Of a DNA stretch of 56,392 nt, positions 50,261 to 56,392 are shown in pieces. The notes below the pieces were generated by a model. It ran no database searches. It saw nothing but the letters and a program-made list of their open reading frames with translations, and was not told the origin of the DNA. This stretch comes from Nemertoderma westbladi (Eukaryota; Xenacoelomorpha; Nemertodermatida; Nemertodermatidae). The translations under genes were made by a program, and so were the position numbers. How positions within the stretch are numbered: position 1 is the stretch's first letter; each line of letters starts with the position of its first letter. The DNA lies in the NCBI GenBank assembly GCA_032718475.1, contig JAUCBJ010003928.1, positions 1 through 56,392 on the forward strand, in the 5' to 3' direction.

Positions 50261-51425
50261 AGTTATACAAAATAATATATTAAATATTAAACAGAATACT
50301 TGGGCTTCAAATCAAAATTTAAACGGATTATACGATAAGTAAGTTAATCTAGAGAAAACTGGAAAAACTAATATATTTAAATCTATCTACTCTTACAAAT
50401 ATTAATCCAAGTAGGACTTACGATTTATAATTAGTATATTTATGTTAAATAATAATATTATAAATACACCCCCAAGCGGGGTAAATCGGTACCGATTAAA
50501 ATGTGTAAAAATATGGATTCTTTATAAAATTCATACATGATGTTCATTCATAAAATAGTATTATAATAAATATCTTAAAAGTTATATAAGGCAGATAGGG
50601 AGGGACATTGTGAGCAACTAAAGTCGTGGTATCTATCATTGGCGGGGTCGAAACAGAATCTGCAGATGCATCCGGTTGTAGAGGGCTGGAAAGAATATTT
50701 ATGTTTCATGGAGCCGTAATCGTTTGGGATGAGAAGTATGTTTCTACCTTCCCTATATTGCCGATTATGTGGGCATGTGTGAGCAAACCTATGTACAAGA
50801 GTGCTGCTACATTGACAGGGACAGCACTATAGTGCCATTCTGCAAAGCAGAATGGTACATAATGCTTGCAGAACTAGAAATAAAGCCACCCCAAATCACT
50901 TTGGCGGCGATGTTCACAAGAGCAGCAGCGGGTAGCGGAATGTCCACAAGGTCACAAACATGATGTCACTGAATGGATCTGTACGTTTTCAGTTTCTGCT
51001 ATATGGGGTTTTATTGATAATTATGAGTACATGATAATTATAACTATAAAGTTTTATTATTTTTTAAGTTTTAATGATTTAATATAATGAATATGGCAAA
51101 TTTCTATCATGTTTTATAAAATAATAATGTTTTTTTATTGGGAAACGCTGGACCCTCTTAATGTTATTTATTTATGTTGTTAGTTGTGACTTTTAGAGTC
51201 GAGTGAGTGCGTGCGATAACTAACTAGCTCTCAATATTTAATTTAAAAAAGCAAAAAATAATTTTGCATCTCCCTCCGAGGTTGTGCTGTGAGCTTTTAC
51301 GGTTTTAACCGTAAAGAAGCAGGATCCTCCGTGATGTAGTGATGATAAACTTGCCTTCAGAGAAGGTTTGATTCCATACTCCTTGATGGAATATTCTTCT
51401 ATACTGCTAAGTAATATACCATCCA
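50261..51425. other. 5' flank of the channel gene; no gene recognised
   Basis: AT-rich up to about 50600. A moderately GC-balanced block at 50620-50965 has no intact frame and no family I recognise; it may be an old repeat. Confidence 0.45.
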
Positions 51426-51480
51426 ATGTTTCTAACATTAAACTCAGATCATCAGCAAAGTCAAAGCCCATCAAGTTTAT
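51238..51480 (-). pseudogene. small RT fragment
   Basis: The minus frame reads MGFDFADDLSLMLETLDG, matching the catalytic FADD region of the RTE-like relics (DLDFADDFGVLSESLEG at 23.5 kb). Downstream the frame loses similarity. It is too short for more than family assignment. Confidence 0.5.
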
Positions 51481-52590
51481 TGGCGGTTTACTTTACTGAG
51501 AAATATTAAACTAGGTAGTAAATTACGGTCTCACTACAAGCCATAGGGGTTCATTTATTAATTCTACCCCCACCAACCCCCCCCCCCCCCCCCGTATCAG
51601 ATTGATGCATTTAATTTGATAATAAAAAATTATTCTTTTGATAATTTAATCAATAAAACCCTTTTAATACTGTATATTAAAATTCACATAAACGACGAAA
51701 ATAATGAACTCGTTGAATAAGTTAGTAGTTATATAAAATCGTAGTTAAATAAAATCGTCATATGACGCCTATAGATTGGTACCTAGCTATAGTAGGTCAC
51801 GCGACATCGCATTCAATATTACCTTTAACTATTTTCCTACTGGACTCATTATTACCGTGGATTCAAATCAACACACTGGACAAGCGATAGCCACTAATAA
51901 GACAGTTAATAAATTGTAGCGTAAATTCTTATTATGTGGTTACAGTCCAATAAATGCATCAGAACCAGAGCAAGCAGTCAAGTTTTAATAAGATCTGAAC
52001 GGACATTTAAAGGACATTCCGAAACACAAAGTAGCTGGACTCCTGACGCGAAAATTCTACAAAAGTCTTCAAAATGCCCCAATGCAGCGGGCGTGCATTA
52101 AGTGTGCTATGCCGGCTTATCAACAAAATTGCAACGCCACAACTCCCTATCTTGACATTCGCGAAATTATCCGCTTCTGTAAAGCCAGTGTCCTTTAGGA
52201 GGCGTCTCACAAAAGTCATAGGTTGTCCACCATGCTTGTGTTCTCCATGGGGCTGCTAAAGCACAAGATTGTGCACAGGCTGGTCCTAATGGAGAAAACA
52301 ATGTCCTGCAAAGCGGAGGCGGCTTTATTCTACGGTCAAGCTTGGGGGAACCAATGAGACACCTCCAATGTTATATAGTGTCTGGTTGGAGATGTGTGCA
52401 TTGTACTTGACACAATGAACCCGACGTATGCATTCCTAAACTACATCCTTATCAACAACAATTTTGGGATAATCACAATTACAGTAACTGCGAGGCAGAA
52501 AGCTCGTTCAACCTTATTGGTTCGGACCACCGAAACAAACATGGCACTGAAGGGCCATTTAGGCAATATTTTTTTTTATTTTTAAAAAAC
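51481..52590. other. non-coding, with poly-C tract
   Basis: A C homopolymer lies at about 51578-51593. Two antisense-paired frames around 52010-52260 are open but show no recognisable motif; not called. Confidence 0.45.
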
Positions 52591-52591
52591 T

Positions 52592-52612
52592 TAAACTTCG
52601 AAATACGAAGTT
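52592..52612. repeat. short perfect hairpin
   Basis: AAACTTCG-AAATA-CGAAGTTT forms an 8-bp stem; a diverged sister (acttcgtaatacgacgttt) follows about 45 bp later. Confidence 0.7.
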
Positions 52613-52743
52613 TAAGACAAAAAACAAAAAAGCATTACACTTCGTAATACGACGTTTGTGACCAAAGAAAGGTCTTAAAATTACGAACTTCAATTAAGAA
52701 CAAATAAATAATCTAAAAATTAGATATTGGACAAAAAAATAGG

Positions 52744-53022
52744 CCCATGTGAAGTATACCAGACTTTCTGCCGTTATATTTCACTTTGCAGTTACCCCCA
52801 TGTGAAGAATACCAGGTTTTCACCAAAAATACAGGTTACAGAAGGGCGGAATCTAACCAAAACAATAAACAAATTAGTATATGTACAGGTTATAAGACAG
52901 AAATAAGCGCTATAAAACACTTAATAAAGATAAATTAAAAAAAATAAAAAATCTTCATACAGTATATAAAATTCCAATATAAAGTCGACCGAAAAGTGAA
53001 ATCCTGGTATTCTTCACATGGG
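52744..53022. mobile_element. MITE-like element with 20-bp terminal inverted repeats
   Basis: CCCATGTGAAGAATACCAGG at 52797-52816 is exactly inverted at 53003-53022. A second, imperfect direct copy of the same end sits at 52744-52763. The interior is non-coding and includes a fragment of the GGTTACAGTGGC repeat family (near 52830-52870), which suggests that family may be the same MITE group. No target duplication was identified. Confidence 0.65.
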
Positions 53023-53875
53023 CGAAAAAATATCGTTCGGGTTGTTCATGTTCATGGTGATGTGGTCAATGGAATAAAAACAACCCCATTCGGACCCACA
53101 CAAAAAAATTGTAAAGGTTTTAAAAAGATTTTAAAAATTGGTGCTAATTGTCTTATATCCCTCGAGAATAAATTAATTGTTGTGGGGTGAGTGACGGTGA
53201 ATTAAGTATATATTGTAATAGGACAATGTGATAATGGCATCAGGTAATACGGTAGTGCTTAGGCACCAGGTACTACAGTACTATGGTAGTATTAACCGCC
53301 TAGGCAACTGGAACTACCCTCAGGCACCGGTACTACTACCCTAAATTTATGACAAATTAAACTTTTGCACTGCATGTACGCGTACGGTCATACTAAACTC
53401 CCATAAGAACCCAATAGAACCCAAAAGAAGCACCCAATAGAACCCAAAAGAACCCAAAAACACCCAAGAGAACCAAAAAGAACCCAAAATAACCAAATAT
53501 GCGTGTATGTATAATGAATGCAGTTATGCCGATTTGTTCAACTTAACTGTAATCAATAATCTCATACTGTAGCATAAAATCATTGAAAGTATTTTCACCA
53601 TGAAATTGGTTAATATTATTGCCTTGCGCCAGCTAGATTTGTAATTAATTTAAGTAGGATTAGGGATACTTTTATTAAACTAAAATATTAACATTATACT
53701 GTAATAGGCCAATTGAAAAGAACAAAAGGAATATAATTGCACAATATTATAGGACAACATCAAAATAGCGACAGGTTTCAATTATTGCACGGAGAGGAGA
53801 AAATTACGTAATAGAGTGTTGCTACATAGCACAATACAAATGAATCAAGCACAATGGGCAATAGTTAAAGTTTGT
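53023..53875. other. non-coding; AACCCAAAAG short repeats
   Basis: An imperfect decamer repeat related to AACCCAAAAG runs at about 53407-53495. No gene is seen. Confidence 0.55.
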
Positions 53876-54106
53876 GGGGCGAGCGACGAAAGTAAGCGAG
53901 CTTAGCATACAGGTACCACTAACTCAATCGGTGTGTCTGTTGCTCTGTTGTTCTGTTGTTCCGTTGCTCTGTTGTGTCCAATTTTAAACGTTAATAACTC
54001 AGCCAAATCTCGATAAAATATATCCAAACTTGGTACATATGTAGTCTGGCAAAAGTTTAGAAATTTTCCAAGTTGAATTTGCGTGGGGTCTTCGTGCAGC
54101 ATCTGT
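53876..54106. repeat. dispersed repeat 'GGGGCGAGC.ACGAA', copy 2
   Basis: It matches 35510-35765 in the same orientation and includes a run of Ctgttgttctgttgttcc-type repeats absent from the other copy. Confidence 0.75.
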
Positions 54107-55679
54107 GTAACTGTCTTGCAGTTATAATAAATTTATCTACCCAAAAATTATTAGGCTTGGCACCAGCTGGTTGCTAGGAGACTGCAACACTGCAGGATAT
54201 ATCAGGTGGGTTTGAAATTCAGCAATACCGGTACAATGCAGCAATAATGTGGCCTTGGGAAGTGTGGTAGGCCTATTTCACTTTCAGCCATTCCAGCATT
54301 TCCAGATTGCAGAGTTCAGAGTACGACACCGGTACCATGAGATGCCTGTACTCAGTACCGGTACTGCTCACTGATGTTGCTGTATGTGGTTGGTCTAGCT
54401 TTCTAGGCTGGTTTTCAGTCTGTCAGTGTGGTACTGCTAGGTGCCCCAACAGCCCAATACTGCAATACCCAGCAACGTTTGGAATTGTACCGGTACTCAA
54501 ACAACTCACCATCAAGGCCACCGCCTCTGTCTGTCGCAGTGTCGTTGGCGACCTCGACTTTTGGTATCGCTACTGCGCTAGCGTTACGGGCAAACTGGAC
54601 TAACCAATGAGCGAGACCCGAGGACTGAAGAATGCATTGAATTTTTTGAGTAGTTTGACATCGATGCCAAGCAGTCAATGCGAAAAATTTTTTTAAGTAA
54701 AAGTTTGGTTAAATTTTCTTAATTATTTATTTAAATTTCTTAAGTGCCGATTTTGGGATAGAATTTCTCAATTTTAATCTGTATCTAATAACTGACCCTC
54801 GTCCTGCGCGATGGCCCCAGGAACGTGTAAGGTAATTTCTAATTGCAGTATGTATCCCCTATAGTACAGCATTGCAATGTCCTATCCGCATGTCAGTTCT
54901 TTATCGACGAATCCCAGGGTGTGCCTTGATCGCCGGCCGCCACGAAGGTACATTGAACTCTTCTGGAGGAGCACGAATTGCAGACGCCGCCTCACTCTTC
55001 CCATAACTCTTTCAAGGCCCCTCTCCCACTTCCCTTAGTGTATAGCGACGGCAGCCTTTATGAACGCTAATGACTTTGATTCTTGCATTGTCTAATAAAC
55101 AGCCCCGGATCAGGATCACTTATTTTCATTTGACCTGAAAGGGTCCCACCATGGATTCGAGTAGGTCCACTAATACCTCGCGGCCTTCATCATGTCGCTT
55201 TACGACATGCCCCCCCCTGGCCTATTTACAGCACAGCGCATGTGATGTAGAGAATTTATCCCCACAACCCTTATGGCATTGGCACCATTGGGGGGTGGGT
55301 GTATTGGAAGGCCATATTTTGCTAGGTTGTTAGGTTTATAGGGGCCTCGGGGATATTTTTACAGAATAAATTTTATTTCCTATTAAATCACTTATATGTC
55401 CGTTTATTTAGACTTTTGGTCCATTTTTTTAGTTTTATTTTACCGATTTAAGTTCTCTGGTACTACTGAGCTGTTCTCTTAGGCCATCATTACCAGTATC
55501 AATATAAGGAAAGAGTGGTGTAAAAGTAATGCCTAAACCCTAGAAAGAATAATATTGCGGAACTGCAATGCTTAGGCCTACTGATACTGTGAAATTTACT
55601 ATCACTATTATTTATATTTACTAAAAAATGAATTTACTAATTATTTCAGAATTTTAGTACTGTAGTCTATTTTAACGAG
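54107..55679. other. non-coding; one GC-richer island
   Basis: 54400-54640 is noticeably richer in G and C and has open frames on both strands, but no motif or splice structure that I trust. ACCGGTAC motifs occur at about 54228, 54327, 54356 and 54487. 54712-54826 is the second copy of the 32935-33050 repeat. Confidence 0.45.
54712..54826. repeat. dispersed repeat containing 'gtcctgcgcgatggcccc', copy 2
   Basis: Homologous to 32935-33050 in the same orientation. Confidence 0.7.
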
Positions 55680-55689
55680 GCGCTGAAGA

Positions 55690-56392
55690 AGAAAGTGGTT
55701 AGACCTTCGTTCCAAGGTTGTGGAACAGATTCTGCATCCGATCTCCTCCAGGAATACCGCCATTTCTGGGCTGGACCATCCAAAGGTCTCAAAAGCTACA
55801 GGGCAGAATATGTATCCTCACTTTACCAACTCCTCATATTTGCGGGATTTAGCAACTTCCGCTTCCACGCGACCTCCACCGGATTGACTTGTGGCGATAT
55901 GGCTGGGTGCGAGCAAATCCCACACTGTGGCGTCCCAACAGAGCATGCAGCCACCCATGGTTCTATGAAATAGCAGTTACCCAATCAACCCGCGTCCCAT
56001 TGCCTCGACAAAGACCTTACGGTTCCAGTTTAGCCGGAACTCCACAGCTGGCCAATGACCACTTTACAATGTCATTGATCATCGTGTGTCTGGGGTGTCA
56101 ACCAGCACTTCACTGACACAATAAACCATGTAATCCAACCGACTCTGGTTTACCACAGCGAGTGCAACTGTGGGGTTTGGTAGCCTTGCATCCGAGTTGC
56201 GTGACGATGGAGATACGAAACTGCGACTTGCTGAGTTTCAGCCCGAGGGAAGCTGCCAGGACTGCGTCAAGACAACATCCAACAACACTGCAGTTGATCG
56301 AGTTCAGTTGCGCGACTTCAGATGGAGTGGACGATGAGTGCAGGTTCATTAGGTTTTCCTAGATGGAAGGGCGCAACCACACACTCTGTAGG
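55690..56392 (-). pseudogene. C-terminal fragment of an RT-type mobile element, Cys-His motif and putative nuclease-like domain
   Basis: The minus frame from 56349 reads ...ASLGLKLSKSQFRISIVTQLG, then CTRCGKPESVGLHGLLC. The C-x2-C...H-x3-C motif is one I know from RT-containing proteins of many marine invertebrates. Downstream, in broken frames, come INDIVKWSLASCGVPAKLEP, a WDATVWDLLAPSH segment, EVAKSRKYEELVK, then CPVAFETFGWSSPEMAVFLEE. Stops and frameshifts (for example near 56045, 55975 and 55830) show decay. The element probably continues beyond the window. Clade assignment is uncertain. Confidence 0.6.

Noticed and set aside
50626-50963. A possible exon upstream of the channel gene
   Set aside because: Frames are short, broken on both strands and lack known motifs; the channel already has a complete N-terminus.
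52007-52259. Antisense-paired open frames as genes
   Set aside because: Short, overlapping on both strands, with no recognisable domain or splice signals.
54401-54640. First exon or CpG island of an unseen gene
   Set aside because: It is locally GC-richer, but a frame beginning MSETRGLKNAL stops after about 30 codons with no credible donor.

Overview
This window is nuclear DNA from an invertebrate animal. The evidence is spliced genes with GT..AG introns, metazoan families (TMEM181, GNL1, a DEG/ENaC channel, an ankyrin-repeat protein), abundant non-LTR and BEL/Pao retroelements, tRNA-derived SINE heads, minisatellites and long G/C homopolymers in AT-rich sequence. The style fits a marine invertebrate such as a mollusc or other spiralian, but the species cannot be fixed from the sequence alone.

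Layout. 1-2.1 kb is repeat-rich non-coding DNA. 2.1-15.3 kb is a nested insertion: a 12.3-kb BEL/Pao-type LTR element (2790-15112, coding on the minus strand, 5-bp target duplication GCGGC) sits inside a decayed non-LTR retrotransposon. It has near-identical 1.2-kb LTRs and a 1526-codon gag-protease ORF that skips reverse transcriptase, RNase H and integrase. Two overlapping small ORFs, one with a CCHC zinc knuckle, occupy the place where env would lie. 15.7-16.7 kb is an intronless ORF of unknown function. 17.0-18.6 kb is a minus-strand RTE-like reverse transcriptase relic. 18.9-27.3 kb holds two exons of a TMEM181-like gene (plus strand). Its apparent intron contains a complete intronless, GC-rich GNL1 gene on the opposite strand, a palindromic repeat element and another RT relic. 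27.3-31.7 kb is non-coding and includes a 51-bp minisatellite.

31.7-42.2 kb is a minus-strand ankyrin-repeat gene that no single ORF reveals. Nine exons join in consistent phase into a 528-codon frame with recognisable repeats. Its introns carry a GC-rich 12-bp repeat, a 39-bp minisatellite, SINE heads, an RT relic and unexplained antisense ORFs. 42.9-44.9 kb holds a perfect 101-bp-arm palindrome, a 58-bp satellite and an adjoining RT fragment. 47.7-50.3 kb is a two-exon, apparently complete DEG/ENaC channel gene (686 codons) with two LDL-receptor class A modules in its extracellular part. 50.3-56.4 kb is repeat-derived, with RT relics, a MITE-like element and dispersed repeats.

The host genes do not look functionally linked. 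All identifications come from reading motifs and splice signals; no database search was possible.
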